A DNA stretch of 64,000 nt from Cydia pomonella (Eukaryota; Arthropoda; Insecta; Lepidoptera; Tortricidae). Location of the stretch: NCBI RefSeq assembly GCF_033807575.1, contig NC_084703.1, positions 10,230,001 through 10,294,000 on the forward strand, given 5' to 3'. The position numbers and the translations under genes were made by a program. Positions within the stretch are counted from its first letter, which is position 1, and each line of letters begins with the position of its first letter. Shown piece after piece: positions 1 through 12,779 of this stretch. The notes below the pieces were generated by a model. It did no database searches, had not been told where the DNA came from, and was given only the letters and a program-made list of their open reading frames with translations.

Positions 1-2000
1 ACAGTTTTAGGCGTTTGCAATTTACAGGTATCGGAACCAGATTTGAGTTGAAATCACGCTTATGTTAAAAAATAGCTTCAGCCCGCGATTTCTACGTGGG
101 GATGACGATTGATAAAAATGATCTCCAGACCGTCTCGGTCGGGTTACAAAATAAGTAATAATACAAACCGAAGTTTGACAGCGATTCAGGGATAAAACAT
201 GCTGTCTCTTTCTAATGTATGGCACTTCGTTGTTCCCTCATGCCTGAAGATCGTGACCAACAACTATGTGTCTCCATTTAACGCGATCAACGGCTATGTG
301 GGCTGCCCTCTGCATGGAGCCCCTGCAAGATGCAACCATCTCTTCCTCTAGCGCGCTTGATCTTATCTGTGGTTGTGCACGCAAAGGATCGTCAAGTTGT
401 GCCAACCCATATAATTGTTCGGAGCAATGTTGAGGCGAACGGAGCCAAGAAGGCCTGAACGCTCTAGTGTCTCCCCAGTCCCCACTGGTCGGGTAAGCGG
501 TTTAAGCGTGAACAGGCAACAGAACTAACAGGCAAGCAAGAGTTAAATACTCCCGTATTTATAATTTAGTTGGAATGTCATGCAATCAAAGACAGCATGA
601 TTTTGGAATTAGTGCTCTGTTTATGCACCGATATGTACATAGCTAATTGAACAGCCATGAACTGCAAGATTGACAAAAAGCTTCTTCAAGGTATTTAGCT
701 TAAATCACATTAATTCTTTCGTAAATTACAATTTTTTTATCTGTGTGTGTAGTCATTAACTTCAACTCCTGTCGACACTGATTCGAACCCTCTGCAATTA
801 GTAAGTCATAGGCAGTATATTAATTGATTGTTATGATCGCCTGACAGTTTGTGAAGGCTATTATTACATAATGTAACTGGTATCAGATATATACTAATGA
901 CGTCACATAGCTCTTGTTTTCCTCTAATTATAACGCCTGGTAATGTTACATTCAATTATAATATAGCTAGGTACATACAATCTTAGTCTTAATTTAACAC
1001 CAAACCCCTAAAGTACAAAGATGAAGCTCTTTATGTCTTTAGTATAGCAAAATTGTACATCTTCAAGTCGATATAAAATAAAACCCACTTTCTGGCCTGT
1101 AACTTAATGCATGAATAGCTTTTTGAATCTAGCAAAGTAACTTTTTTTTTATTTAATTTCGGGAGAAAACGTTATCCACTAAATCTTAACAAATCACTTT
1201 GATTTTGATGTCGACCGCTTTAGCATAATATATTTCTAGGTTTATAGGTTTCGCTTTAGAAATATTTTTTTTTTGTCGTTTTGACAATTTTGAAATAAAG
1301 GAAAATCTATAAAACGTTTTCTTCGTTTGCATGGACGATCACTACTACTTCCCTCGATCTTAATACACATAGAAAATCACACTAACTACGGGAATTTTGT
1401 TATTTTATAAATTGTTCTGGGCTCAGCCCTCTAACCTCTCGCCCAGGGTTAAAATGTCAAAATACAAACACTTATTTTGATCGATCTGCAATAATGGGCA
1501 TTACTTCCAGTTCCAATGGTCTGAAATGGACCATAATAAAAAGCTTTCGTAAGGTAATATTAGGAGTAATATGGAGATATTCATCGCAACTACGTATATT
1601 ATTATGACAATCTTAAGTAATCGAAACATTCCGATAGATGGGTCGAGAGATCAAAGCAATACTAAGTAATAATGTTGATAATACAGGGAAAGTACTTACA
1701 TATTGAAATACCTACAGTTTCACGTTTAAATGTATGTAAGTAGGTACACACTTCCACGTTCTAATCCATTATAATAATAAACTTTGAACATACCTATATA
1801 TGTACTTACCCTCGATTTCTTAGTATCTAAATATTACGATATTAAGTAGGAACGTCCATCTTTGTTTACGGGATCTATCTTAGAGTTGAAAACTAGTTGG
1901 AAATAGTTAAAATTACTATCTCGATGTCATCACGATAATACATTGTCGCCGGTCTTTTATAATTAATAAGTAGGTAGGTATATCTGAGTTTCAATGAAAG
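1..2000. other. gene-free AT-rich stretch
   Basis: No open frame here looks like protein, and no clear inverted-terminal element was found. It is AT-rich sequence with short A and T runs. Confidence 0.5.
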
Positions 2001-2009
2001 TCTGCGGGA

Positions 2010-2105
2010 TTTGACCCACATACACACTCGCACACCCACGCACACGCACAGTTACTTATTGGCATACTCACTATGGAGGCCAGTTAAATAAAAGCTTGTA
2101 TCAAA
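2010..2105. repeat. dispersed repeat, copy 1 (GACCCACATACA family)
   Basis: A 'tttgacccacatac' segment, a CA-rich run and 'agttaaataaaagcttgta' recur in the same order near 15255-15370. This is the end of a dispersed moth repeat; its class is not determined. Confidence 0.45.
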
Positions 2106-2793
2106 ATCCCACGTGGGGATTCTCCGCTCCTCCGCTAAGGGGTACTTACATACATACCTATAAATAAATTGGCGTATGCTAATTCCTTAGCTTTCAACAT
2201 GCCAAATTACATCATATGCATGTTATAATTAACTAAAAACTTGGGATCTTATTCTTGTGTGACATCATTGAACAGGCTCAAAGTTTTAGTTATAATTACG
2301 AGAAAGTACTTTTTCGTTAGGACCACCCTAAATACTACTCCAGTTAACGTAAGATAGATAGGTAGTCTATAGGCGATAAAGATCGCAACAAGGTTATAAG
2401 TAATTAAATCTTAATAAGTTAGTTCATCTCATTAAAAAATATTTCAGTTTCCTACAGGCAAGAACAATGGTTCTGAGAAGTGAGGCAAAACAAGCAATGC
2501 CCAAGATTACATCACCGTTGACTCACTGTGTCGGTTTGTATGCCTTGCACGGCGATAATAAGTCTATGTAAGACTTGTTAGGTACACTACATGCGTCACA
2601 TGATGCCTAATCGTGTGGTTTGTCAAACAAACAGTATGCAATCCAATTTGAAAAATGGAAAAACAATGACTAAGAAAACTTTAACAAACAAAAAAACCTA
2701 AATACTTTATTGCCAGGCAACAAAGGTCCTTACCTTAAATTACAGACTAACTAAACTCTACTTACATGTGTACAATCATTATAATCTGAAAAA

Positions 2794-3289
2794 CTAAACA
2801 TAACTTTGGCGACACAACACCTTTCGGCTGTGTCTCCGCTGATGCAAAATACCACACCCCTCTGCCAGAAATCCGCGCTCGCCATGGTTTCCAGCAGCGG
2901 CCGCGGCAGGTGCACCACGAACGAACGAGTTAAAGTGCATATAATGGTGCGATCGCATCTGGAATACGCTCATCTCATCACGGGACTTCTTGCAAACATA
3001 TTCCACCACAACGTCTGCCACCAGTTGCTTGGCAATCATGGGTGCTGTTACTAGCAATCCAGCGGGTAGGGGCATTAAATTAGCTTTTATGACTTCGGGG
3101 CTCTTAAGAAAACAATGTCTACTCCTATAATAACTTTACGTATCTAGTACGTGTGTCATGTCATTGAGGTATCTCTGAGGTATGTCGGCATCTCCATCAA
3201 AATGATTCCACACCTCATTGAAGTGCCGGCACTTCATTGCATTTAGTACGTCTCCGACTACTGGCGAGATGCCACACACACATGTAACG
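2794..3289 (-). CDS. possible exons of an unrecognised minus-strand gene or retrocopy
   Basis: Two adjacent minus-strand stretches read like real protein. One, about 3289-3143, contains GISPVVGDVLNAMKC and NHFDGDADIPQRYLND and ends at a donor-like ATAC/GTAAAG. The other, about 3102-2794, contains TPEVIKANLMPLPAG, APMIAKQLVADVVV and CKKSRDEMSVFQMRSHHY and ends with a stop. A splice from about 3142 to 3103 keeps frame, but the intron would be only about 39 nt, shorter than normal for insects. The sequence could therefore be a damaged retrocopy or a gene with different boundaries. GC content rises inside the stretch. I do not recognise the family and assign no function; upstream exons were not found. 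Confidence 0.3.
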
Positions 3290-4015
3290 AAAACTTAAAA
3301 AAAATAATTGAAAATGCCTGTATGCGTTATGAAAAATTCTAATAATATCTAGAAACATAATAAAAGCAATATAATAACAATCCATTGCGAAAAATGGTTT
3401 GTCTTAAGCTTATTTAGATTATTTTGAAACGTCACTTTAAACACTCACCATTTTCTTTGGCGCATAGATTACATTACGCAGATGTAACGCGGAGGTACTA
3501 ATATAATCTACCTTATTGTTTGTAGAATATATACACAAAAATGGTATATTATTGGTAAGTATCTTGTAATTTTTTGAAGTGTTTTTATTATATTTAAAGA
3601 ATATATTATGTTATAAGCGCATTTGATCAAAATTGCTACGAGTACGAGAATCAAACACAAAAGGTTTTAGGACTACTTTATAAATTTTAATATCGGCAGT
3701 GTCACAAAAGAAACAAAAATCATTACACTTTAGTGGAAATAAATAAATTTAATCTAGATTCTTTACAGTACTTATTTAGGCAGAAAATGAACAGTTGTAA
3801 TAACAGTTTCGCCTCTGACTAGCTATTATTCTTAAGCTTAGTGACAGACGTCAAACGCCAAAAATGGCGGACACAAGTTTGTTCTCGACAGCGTGTCTAA
3901 TACGTAGTACATTTATGTCAGTGCATTTAATTAGCAAATTTGTTTTCCAATATTCTAAAAAAAAACATCATAAAACTTACTTAAATATACTCCAGGAGCC
4001 GAGTACTAACAGCTA

Positions 4016-4790
4016 GGGGCCCATTACTCGATCGGTATTAGACTAATATAATTATGTATGTCTTTCCCATCACGGAACAATGGTGCTCCGGACCGTTGGG
4101 AGGCGTGCGCGGAGCCGAAGCCAACACGTAGAGGCCCTTTTGACACTTTAATGAAATGTAAGGGGTACACCTAGCGGATGTTGCCCTTGCCCGTGTCATG
4201 GGACGCACGCAGAGGCAGCACCCGCCAGGGTGTAAGGACTATTTGAGGGTTGATGGAATCTAAAATGAACTGGGCTATTGGGTGAAAGCGATGGACTAAA
4301 TACTGGGCTATGGGATAAAAAACCGGACGCCTGCCTAATAAAACGGTATTCAATTTTATTTCCGGCAGACGGTGACTCGCCCCCACAAGATGGGCCCCCA
4401 CAAAAAGCGACATCTAGGATGGCTCAAGGGCAACACCGGTGTGAGCGGCTCAGGGGTCTCGAGAGGTGTACGCCGCTTTCTACCCAGTGGCTGCGAGCAG
4501 CCACTGTGCCAACTCGCGTCTTATGCAATTTTTTACTTCCACCCCTGGAGCTTATAGCTCTAACGACTCCACTCTGGGCGGCCGGCTAAGGCAAAATATA
4601 ATATAATATAATATTATTAGTCCACGAACTGTCAAGTCGTATGGGTTACCATGGCAACACACTAATAATATAAGACTAATACTGGGGCCCATTTCTCAAA
4701 CGGTATTAGTCTACAAACTGTCAAATCGTATGGGTTTCCATGACAACACACTAATAATATTAACCTAATATTGTTCGAGAAATGGGCCCC
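4016..4790. mobile_element. two adjoining MITEs with GGGGCCCATT termini, one split by an insertion
   Basis: 4684-4790 is a complete 107-bp element with inverted ends GGGGCCCATTTCTC and GAGAAATGGGCCCC. Directly left of it is a second copy whose halves lie at about 4016-4056 and 4606-4687, separated by a GC-rich insertion. A third copy lies at 46549-46761. Confidence 0.65.
4060..4603 (+). mobile_element. GC-rich retroelement-like insertion with (ATAAT)n tail
   Basis: A GC-rich block interrupts a MITE and ends in 'aaaatataatataatataat', a simple tail like those of LINEs or SINEs. No coherent long protein is visible, so it is probably a 5'-truncated or nonautonomous retroelement. The family is uncertain. 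Confidence 0.4.
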
Positions 4791-5154
4791 TGCTGTAAAA
4801 ATAATTAATTAGCACCTAATAGGTAGGTAGGTAATTTATTAGCACCTTATATAAATTGAGTTCTTCCTTGTATTCTTGTCACAAGTACCTATATTAGTAT
4901 ATCATAAGTCAAAGTAGTTAAGAGTGTAAAACTGACGCTAAATTTAAGTTGGTTTTATTAATGGCCTAGACGGTCTGGAGGGTGAAACAAGATACGTCAT
5001 TAAAGTTGCCTTTGAGGTTTTATAGCAATGTAGACCTCAGCTACTCTAATAGAAAATTAATATTCTTTTAATGGGTTCTTGGGACGCACTAATTCTATAT
5101 TCAGTGTACTTATCGTTAAATAATCGTGTAGGTAAGTAGATTAGTAGTCAGGTG

Positions 5155-5289
5155 TACAGTCGCCATTAATTATATCGGCGCGAGGCTCTCACAAATATCT
5201 GAACACGCGTCTATTGTCAAAGCGTTAAAGTATCTGTTCAGATATTTTTGAGCACCGTGTTCGCTCCGATATATCTGATGGCGAATGTA
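5155..5289. mobile_element. palindromic MITE, TACAGTCGCCAT family, copy 1
   Basis: 135-bp foldback beginning TACAGTCGCCAT and ending in its near complement ATGGCGAATGTA, with an internal ATATCTGAA/TTCAGATAT pair. A second copy lies at 21627-21757. Confidence 0.7.
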
Positions 5290-5299
5290 TATTCTAGGG

Positions 5300-5760
5300 T
5301 ACTTACTGACACACACTTAAAAAGGGGTGAATTTATGGATGGTTTTCAAGTTTAATTTTGAGCTAGGAACTTGAAAAGGTATTATATTAAAATAGACGAA
5401 AATTGATTTCAGCGTTATTGAAAATTCATACCCTAAGTTTGTGAAAAGGGGTTGAAAGTTTGCATCGGAAACGATTTTTTTTGTAAATTAGTAGTGAACT
5501 TTAAATGTCGTGAAATGACACAATAAGAAAAAAACAAGAAAAGTGATTTCAGCGTGTTTAGTAATGTATTTCCTAAGGGAGTTAAAATGAGTTGAAAGTT
5601 TGTGTTAATCGCCTAAATCAATGAAAATAGGGTTGAAAATTAGCATCGGGAGCGTACAGTTTTTTTTAAATTGTGGACTTCAAACTCGTCTAAGTGGGTT
5701 GACAGGGATTTCGAGGGCATTTTTTAAAGTTAGGATTTAGAAACTTCTTTAGTTGGAATG
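5300..5760. repeat. dispersed repeat with degenerate internal duplications
   Basis: The 'ggggttgaaagtttg' and 'aacttgaaaag' segments recur several times here and again around 22900-23000 and 23990-24420. This is noncoding dispersed repeat, probably the end of a non-LTR element. Confidence 0.4.
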
Positions 5761-6225
5761 AGACAGACAAATCTCATGCGTTGTATAATTAGTAACAAAT
5801 GATTAACCGTCCAACTGCAAACTTTTGCTGCATAAAGATCTACGCTCATGAAGAATATATAACACACCAACAGCTAGTGTTGTATAAAGTATCGTTTCTG
5901 AAATACAGATCACTTACTGATGAAGCAAAGGAGACATCACACAACCTCTCTTTGAGTGTATCCCTGTTTTAACAGAGTAACGACTCATAATAATTATATT
6001 GAAATTATATATATCAACATAAAATAAACTGTATGTTGTTGTTGTATTTTTTTCTTCAATTAAAAATAAAATTACTTAATTATGACATACTTAACTTATA
6101 GGCATTTACAATCTACATGTACTCGAATTAGCAGTCTATGGAGTACTAGGATATAATACTCGTAAGTCAGTTTGTTTCTTTTAAATAAGATTTGTTTCTT
6201 TTTTACTTGTTTCAAATAAATAAGT

Positions 6226-6595
6226 TCTATAGTTTCTGTAGCGCCTCGGGGATGTTTGCCGATGCCGGAATAGATGGATTCCATGCCATCATGCGAAAGA
6301 CGTGTGCTTCAACCTTGAGCAAGATACGGGGCAGCCCCAATAGAATCTTGAACGTTGTCTCAGACACGTGGGACAGCCCCCTAATAAGACACTGGCTTTG
6401 TCTGCATGCGCCAGTTCCTTATGTAACGGGTCATAGGCTAAGTTAGTTTTTGTTATGTTATTTTTCTTTTTTAGTTTTATTGTAATATTTAGTTTTAATA
6501 ATATTAACTCTAATTTTAAGTATACATAGTAATAATTATGCTAACCCCGATGGACTTTTATGTCTGAAATAAACAATTTTTATTTTTATTTATTT
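6226..6595 (+). mobile_element. 3' end of a non-LTR retrotransposon ORF2 plus 3' UTR
   Basis: The frame reads CSASGMFADAGIDGFHAI, then RGSPNRILNVVSDTWDSP to a stop at about 6442. An AT-rich 3' UTR follows, with AATAAA and a T/A-rich tail. The same C-terminal segment occurs at 9912-10100 and, minus strand, at 12938-13165, where it lies downstream of a reverse transcriptase YADD motif. This copy is strongly 5'-truncated. Confidence 0.6.
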
Positions 6596-6599
6596 ATAC

Positions 6600-8115
6600 T
6601 TAGATCATACTGAAAGTTCCTGGAATCTTTGTTTTTTTAACCCCTGAGATAATTTTCAAATAGCATTCCTATATGTAATACAAATCATCACCCAACAAAT
6701 TATATATAAAAATAGACAATATAAGTTATATTTTCAACAAATAAACATGGCTCATTCCAGATACTTTCTGTATTATCCACGTACATGTATGTATTGAAAT
6801 CGACCTGTTTTATTCCGTAATTTTCTATACAAGTTATTCAGGAAAGAAGTTTAGGAACAAAAAAATGTGATAGAGAACTGAAAGTGAAATTTAGTCAACT
6901 TTCTGTAAAAGTTGGTGGCGGAGCCATGGTTAGGTGGAGCTGAGTGGACTGTAGGTATTTAGAGTTAAAAGATGTGCTAGGAAAAATAAAAATTTATTCC
7001 AGCAGAAATGGGAGCACGTTACATTTCGAAGGTATTATGAAGAGTATAGTAACAAAAATCAATAATGTCATAGTTTTTAAATAAAGAACTTTTAGTTTAT
7101 TTTTAATGTTGCTAACAGTTGGAATCTTAGTGATTAATAATCTATAATCTAACATCGCATTATAAACTGAAAAAATAATAAATATATAAAACGCATTTAT
7201 TAAGTTTCTCAAATCAGCCTGTGTAAATAATGACATTGGGATATAAAACAATTGTTACAAATGACTCAAGGCAGGCAAACTCACACAATATGCACAATTT
7301 TCCTCGTATGCCCTGTCAAAGATAAATAGGTAGGTACAAGCAACTATCGAGAGGCGCGTGTAAGCTTTGGCATACATTGCGGGTAAATTAGAATGTGTGT
7401 ACTCGTATGTGTGTGTGTTTCGTTTTAGAGCAGAGCACCCATATCCATGTCCAGCCTAGATAATTGAGTGCTTAGAGGCGTATGAGAGCTGATGCGATCT
7501 CACGAACTAGTAAAACTGGACTAGACACACAGATGGGCTCTTGATTTTCACTGAGCGGAATCATAGCGGAATATAGTCAAAGCAAACATGATAACGTGAT
7601 ATAGGGAAATATCGTTTTCACATCACCTATCGGGAAATGGGATTTTTCTTTCTTGCTAGGATTAAAGTGGCACTTTTCTGTTCAAGGACGGTTTATTGCT
7701 AGTATAAAATATTAAACTAATGAAATATGAATAAAAATATACAAATAAATGAAATCAGTATACACATAATCATGCATGCATAGTATTCTTCTTCATAAAT
7801 AATATTATTTCATAAACATAATTGTAAAAAATTAAGTGTGATTAGTGCATTTTAATTAATTAAATTAATTAGCGTTACTTTTACAAAAAAAGTAACATCA
7901 TTATTTTAATAATTACAGTTTTATTTTGACATTTCAGATCTCCTTAAACCTAGCCATACTTGCAATTTAAAAAGTTTTGTACAAATGTTTCACAAAAGCA
8001 TACCTACGCGGCAAATCTTGTGTGCAAATATAAATACTGAGGTTAAATCAAAAACTTTTGCATTATAGCTAATTTGTTACCAGACCAGAAAAATCTACAA
8101 AAAAAAAAATTACAT
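6600..8115. other. gene-free stretch
   Basis: AT-rich sequence with no coding signal and no clear terminal repeats. Confidence 0.45.
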
Positions 8116-8116
8116 G

Positions 8117-8340
8117 TACAGTCAGCATCAAAAGTAGCGGATCAAATAACGCTTCATAAGTATCTACCAATCTGTAACAGCTTAACAAAAAGTGATGTCT
8201 TTAATATAGAACAAACAAGACGGTAAAAGATATACTTTTAAACGCAAATTTTAGAAATTTATTTAATTTTGGATAAGTTATCCGGAATATCAGTTCATTT
8301 TGGCGCCTTGTTTCATCCGCTACTTTTGATGCTGACTGTA
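8117..8340 (+). mobile_element. 224-bp MITE with long terminal inverted repeats, copy 1
   Basis: It begins TACAGTCAGCATCAAAAG, ends in the exact complement CTTTTGATGCTGACTGTA, and the arms pair for about 26 bp. There is no coding capacity. The copy at 29814-30037 is the same length in inverse orientation. Confidence 0.85.
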
Positions 8341-8570
8341 CAATATACTTGATTTTTATATTACCATTTTAGGTCTTTGCTACTCTCTTAGAAAATATTT
8401 TATATGCCACGGTACATATCCGCTATACTTTTAATTTGTTAGTAGGTACCTATGTAATCATGCTTAAATAATGTTTTGAAACCTAATATATGTAACTTCC
8501 TCACAGGTGATGTGAAAAGCAGCATACGTCACATGGTAGCAAAAATATTTCCACCTTGAGCGTTAAAACT

Positions 8571-8665
8571 TGAATCCCTCACTCACTACGCTCAGGATTC
8601 TATGTTAGAATCCCTCGCTACGCTCACGATTCAGGTATAGAATTGTTCGCTTCGTTCCAGATTCA
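8571..8665. repeat. short tandem repeat with a GAATCCCTCGCTACGCTC core
   Basis: About two and a half degenerate units carrying 'gaatccctc.ctacgctca.gattc'. No coding content. Confidence 0.4.
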
Positions 8666-9357
8666 ATGTACCCACACCGTAAATAGAGAGTGTAACAAAA
8701 ATATTATTCGATGTCGTGATCTGATTAGGAAAAAGTAAAAAATTTTTTTTGGGTCAGGTCCTTCAAGCCGGCCAACCCTACATAAAAAAACCAAAAACGC
8801 AATTTGTCGTTTTATAAGCGAAGATAGTCTGCATGTTGCGTTGCGGTTTAATCAATTTGACAAACCTAAAGCAGTTTTAATAAACGTATTTGTTTGTTAT
8901 GATGAAATTGGGCCGGTTTGTAATGTGATTGGTTAATCTCTACGGTTATAGTGACGGGCGACTGCCTCCCTTGTTGGGATGGTGACATGTTAGGTATATG
9001 GGGGTAACTTTGAAAACGGGATAATTTTGAAAATAACAAATATGTACTAAACTAGAAGCATTTTCTAACAACAGTAAGCATCTATCTAAGAGTCATTTTA
9101 ATCCCATGGAAAAACTCGTTCAACTTTTCACCGTATTTTCACTATTTTCATGCGTTAAATATCATAATTAAAACAGATATTTTAAGTTGTGGGGCAGATC
9201 TGGAAACATGTAAGTGTTTACATACATTCACTTCATTCTTGCGCATGGGAAAAACATGGTTTTGGTACACCTGTAATATAAAAAAACCTCAAGCACCTAT
9301 TTTAGATTTAAGCTAGTTATGAATAGTAATATCGCTGTATATATATATGTATGTATG

Positions 9358-9899
9358 TATATGTTACTGTAAAAGCCCGAAGTACGGTAAAACCTAGGAT
9401 ATACCGGTAAGACCTAGGTTTTACCGATGCCGATCGGTAAAAGCCCGAAATGTGAAATAATAATTGTTCCCTTCGGGCTTTTACCGACATGGATTTGGTA
9501 AAACCTAGGTCTTACCACGGCGACCGGTAAAGGTTGAATCATGCACTGGTTCTTGACATTATTAGATGAAAATCTTGTATCAATGTAAGGGGCGTTATAT
9601 GTAGCGCCATTTAGAGAGATGCTTCGTATTGTTTCGGCTATTTTACTAGTCATATAGATCTAGGTTTTTCGGTTTTGCTGAAGGTGAGAGTGAACTCTAC
9701 TCACTGCAAATTCGAACGCCGTGAGCAGGTATGTAGAAGTCCGGAGAGCAGAGTAATGTACAGTGTGTCACATACCCTCTGTAAGCAATATGCCTAGTTG
9801 GTGGGAATTTTAGGTACCAAGGTTTAGGTATAGTTCACAGTAAAAACAAATTAGGTATCTATTAATAGTTCTCGCTAGTTGAAGCGATCAAATGACACC
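9358..9899 (+). repeat. left inverted arm of the composite element
   Basis: Tip: TGTTACTGTAAAAGCCCGAA, followed by at least four GGTAAAA-type modules. Inner end: GATCAAATGACACC. It matches the complement of 14257-14939 with scattered mismatches and is shorter because it lacks two insertions found in the right arm. Confidence 0.8.
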
Positions 9900-9911
9900 C
9901 AGACACTTTCA

Positions 9912-10100
9912 ATTAAATCAATCAATCTTGAAGATGCTGTTGCGGCTGCCGAAGCACTGCAGCGCGTCCGGCATGTTCGCTGAGGCGCGAGTTGGTGACT
10001 TTTTTGGCATCAGGCGGAAAAGAATCGCCTCCATGCTGAGACAGGTGCGCGGCAGCAGCAACAGTATACTCAAGGTGTTGGCCGAGCGCCCCGTTGTATA
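9912..10100 (+). pseudogene. non-LTR retrotransposon ORF2 C-terminal fragment
   Basis: Reads LRLPKHCSASGMFAEA, then FFGIRRKRIASMLRQVRG and ILKVLAE. Closely similar to the minus-strand fragment at 12938-13165. Both lie just inside an inverted arm and point inward, so they may belong to the same inverted duplication. Confidence 0.65.
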
Positions 10101-10690
10101 GAAATGTGTTGGAGAACTTTCTGGAGAATATTCTTGGGAGTAATGAGAAATTTGCTCTATTAAGTTTAAAATATTGTTTCGAGATCACTTCGCTTTACTA
10201 ATATCAATAAAACACACATACGCATTTATTTGAGCAAAATAAGGAACATTATCCTAATAAATAAGTATGTTTCCTTCAATAAATGGACAAAGAAAGTGCT
10301 CGAGAAAGTTCTCGCGAGAACATTCCCAAGAATATGCTCGGAAATTTCCCAAGAGTGAAGAGAAAGTTGTCTTTAGAGTAATTTGTTGGTTTCCAAATTG
10401 TTTTAAACATGTATAGTTTATAACATTAGAGTAGTCAGTAGCTCGTAGCGCAACGACGACGGTTCGTACGCCTAAGCGAGTGTGTCGCAAAAAGGAAGGG
10501 CGAGGGACCGCGCTGGAGCTCAGGCAGTACTGAGCGAGACCATCGACTCTTGGAACTCCAGCTCGAGTAATAATTAATGCCCTTTGCATTTTGCTGGATT
10601 TTCGGGGGTCGGTGTGGGTGGTGCAACTAACACCTCTTGAACATGAAAAGCAACAGCATGAAAGATAAGCGTGTTCTCCCTGTCCTCCTT
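10101..10690. other. unassigned interior of the composite element
   Basis: Contains two related segments, 'agaatattcttgggag' near 10125 and 'cccaagaatatgctcgg' near 10325, in opposite orientation. They suggest a small foldback repeat. No credible protein frame. Confidence 0.35.
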
Positions 10691-12230
10691 TTTTTTGACG
10701 CAGGAGTAAATGCATTTACACATCTCACCCCGGGCTGGGGAAGCCCCTTGGGGGGTGGTATGTGGGACTCGCTCCTCCCATTACTCCCTCTGTTAGCCAG
10801 AGGAAGGGGAGGAGAATATCCACTAACATCCCCTGCGGTGTCATCCTCTTTGCCGTTAGGGAGCGTCATGGGATCGCTTGCGGCATTCTATCCGTGACGC
10901 CCCTCGGCAGCCCGACCAACCTGTGTTGGACACCCGCGCCACTGAGGAAGAGCACCAGGACGCTTGGCTCTCCTCCCACACGTGCAGAGCCGTTCCGTGT
11001 GGGCCCCCAATCCACTGGCTCTATAAGGGGGAGGAACTAACTGTTGGCTAGGGTATATTGCCTACCTAGGGATGAAACCTTCCCTCTCCGCCTACGCCGG
11101 AGCGGTAGCGCATCTGCACTATCTTCGCGCAACCGCTCCGCTGCTTCCTTTTGGGAAATCACGGTTTCGCAAAAGGCTTCAACTTCCTTTTATGCCCTCT
11201 TGCTGCGCAACGTGGCCGACACGACGTCGTGCAGCGAGAGGTCCCCACTCGTGATTTCCGCTGCCACCACCATGTTTTGGCGTACCACAGCCCATCGCCT
11301 GCACGATTCAAGTGTGTGCTGGGCCGTGTCATGGCAGATTGTCGTTGGCTCTCTCTTAATTTCATGCAGGTAATGACCGAAGCAACCGTGTCCGGTTGTT
11401 ACCTGCGTCAATCTGTAGCGGGGGTACAGATTGACACGGGGTGTTCTCTATCGAGCCACCGGTTGAATGACGGGGGAGGAGAGCCCCTATACTGCGGACT
11501 CCATAGGAGGAATCTTCCAGGTCGCTCTTCCAGCGGTCCCTTAGTCTCTTGACAGCCTGTCGTTGCTCTCTCTTCGCCTCCTCTGGGTCGAGGCATTCTC
11601 CACGCGCTCTGACCTCTGCTCTCATACGGTAATTTCCAGCTATCATATTAGCTTCCAGCTCCCAGGGTGGAGTGCCTGCCAGGGCTCATGCCACCGCGAA
11701 ATACACCGTATGGTATGCCTTTATTATGCGCAAGGCCACCACCCTTAGGAGAGGCTTGGCTTTAGCCAAGAGCCTGTCTGCCCAAATTCGTGCCCCGTAT
11801 AAGGCCATGCTCCGAACAACGCCCACGTACAGGCGCCGACAAGGGACTTTCGGCCCACCCACGTATGGTAATAGCCGGCTTAGGGCTGAGGCAGCACCCA
11901 CGATTCGGGGCGCTAACTTGAGGAAATACTGTTTAAAATTCCACCTCCGGTCAAGAACAAGACCCAGGTATTTCATGTGTGAATTGACCGGAACCCTCTC
12001 ACCTGCAACAGCTATAGTTAAGTCCTCAGGTAGCGCCCTTCCAGGTCCGCCGAAGACAATTGCTTCAGTCTTCGGGAGTGACACATTCAATCCTAAGCGT
12101 TCGATGCGACCCACTGATATCTCTGTCGCTACCGCCGCTCTGAAAAAGTTATCTTCCATGTGCCTTCCCCACACAGCCACCATGGTGTCGTCAGCATAGC
12201 AGATGGTGATCATGCAGGGAAGCTGGGCCC
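10690..12230 (-). pseudogene. R1-clade-like non-LTR reverse transcriptase fragment
   Basis: On the minus strand from about 12213 the frame reads ICYADDTMVAVWGRH (RT motif with YADD), KTEAIVFGGPGR, MKYLGLVLDRRWNFK and RRLYVGVVRSMALYGA. This is the order seen in R1/TRAS-type reverse transcriptases. After a frame break near 11690 it continues as AGNYRMRAEVRARGE and EEAKREQRQAVKRLRDRW. Another break leads to a C-terminal knuckle-like TGHGCFGHYLHEIK and CHDTAQHTLESC near 11400-11260. It lacks the endonuclease and most of the RT palm, so it is a 5'-truncated, frameshifted dead copy. The 3' UTR probably runs to the A-run near 10690. Confidence 0.7.
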
Positions 12231-12775
12231 CCCCCTTATGGCCCAGTCATACCATATAGTCCACAGCAGGGGGGTGTTCTCCTTGTCCCACCTTCCGTAC
12301 TCCAGACAGAGCCGCCGCGGCTTGTTGTTGCCTACAGCAAAACCAGAACATTAACAGTCAGCACTATGACTATTTTTATAAAATACAAGTGTTAAATATA
12401 TTATCAGTGGGAGCGGGACAGCAATAAACAGTGTAACGATGCACGTTATTCTAATCAAAGTAAGATTAGGTTATACTGTGCGCGACTGTACAATCGCGAG
12501 AGTAGTCTCAGCGTAGCAACAACGTTAGCAGTTTTGACCGCGCGGTACGTTCAGAGTACTCTGGCGCTGATGCACTGCTGCCTTTAGGGTCTGGTCCTGT
12601 GCGGTCGTGTTCATGAGCTTCGCGCCGTGACATCACACGCGACGCGTCGGACAGGTCAAGTGTCTCCTTTTCTTACAGAATAAAATGTTAGGTATAAAAG
12701 TAAATATTTTAGCACAACCTTTAATATCTAGAAAAGGACGTATTTAAGTTTCGTCTCGTACCCTGGGTATAAATA
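12231..12775. other. unassigned stretch between two LINE fragments
   Basis: 12480-12665 is GC-rich; the rest is AT-rich. No protein or terminal repeat was recognised. Confidence 0.35.
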
Positions 12776-12779
12776 AAAA

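Noticed and set aside
10627..11748. Several plus-strand frames of 60-130 codons
   Set aside because: They lie antisense to the R1-like reverse transcriptase and show no domain.
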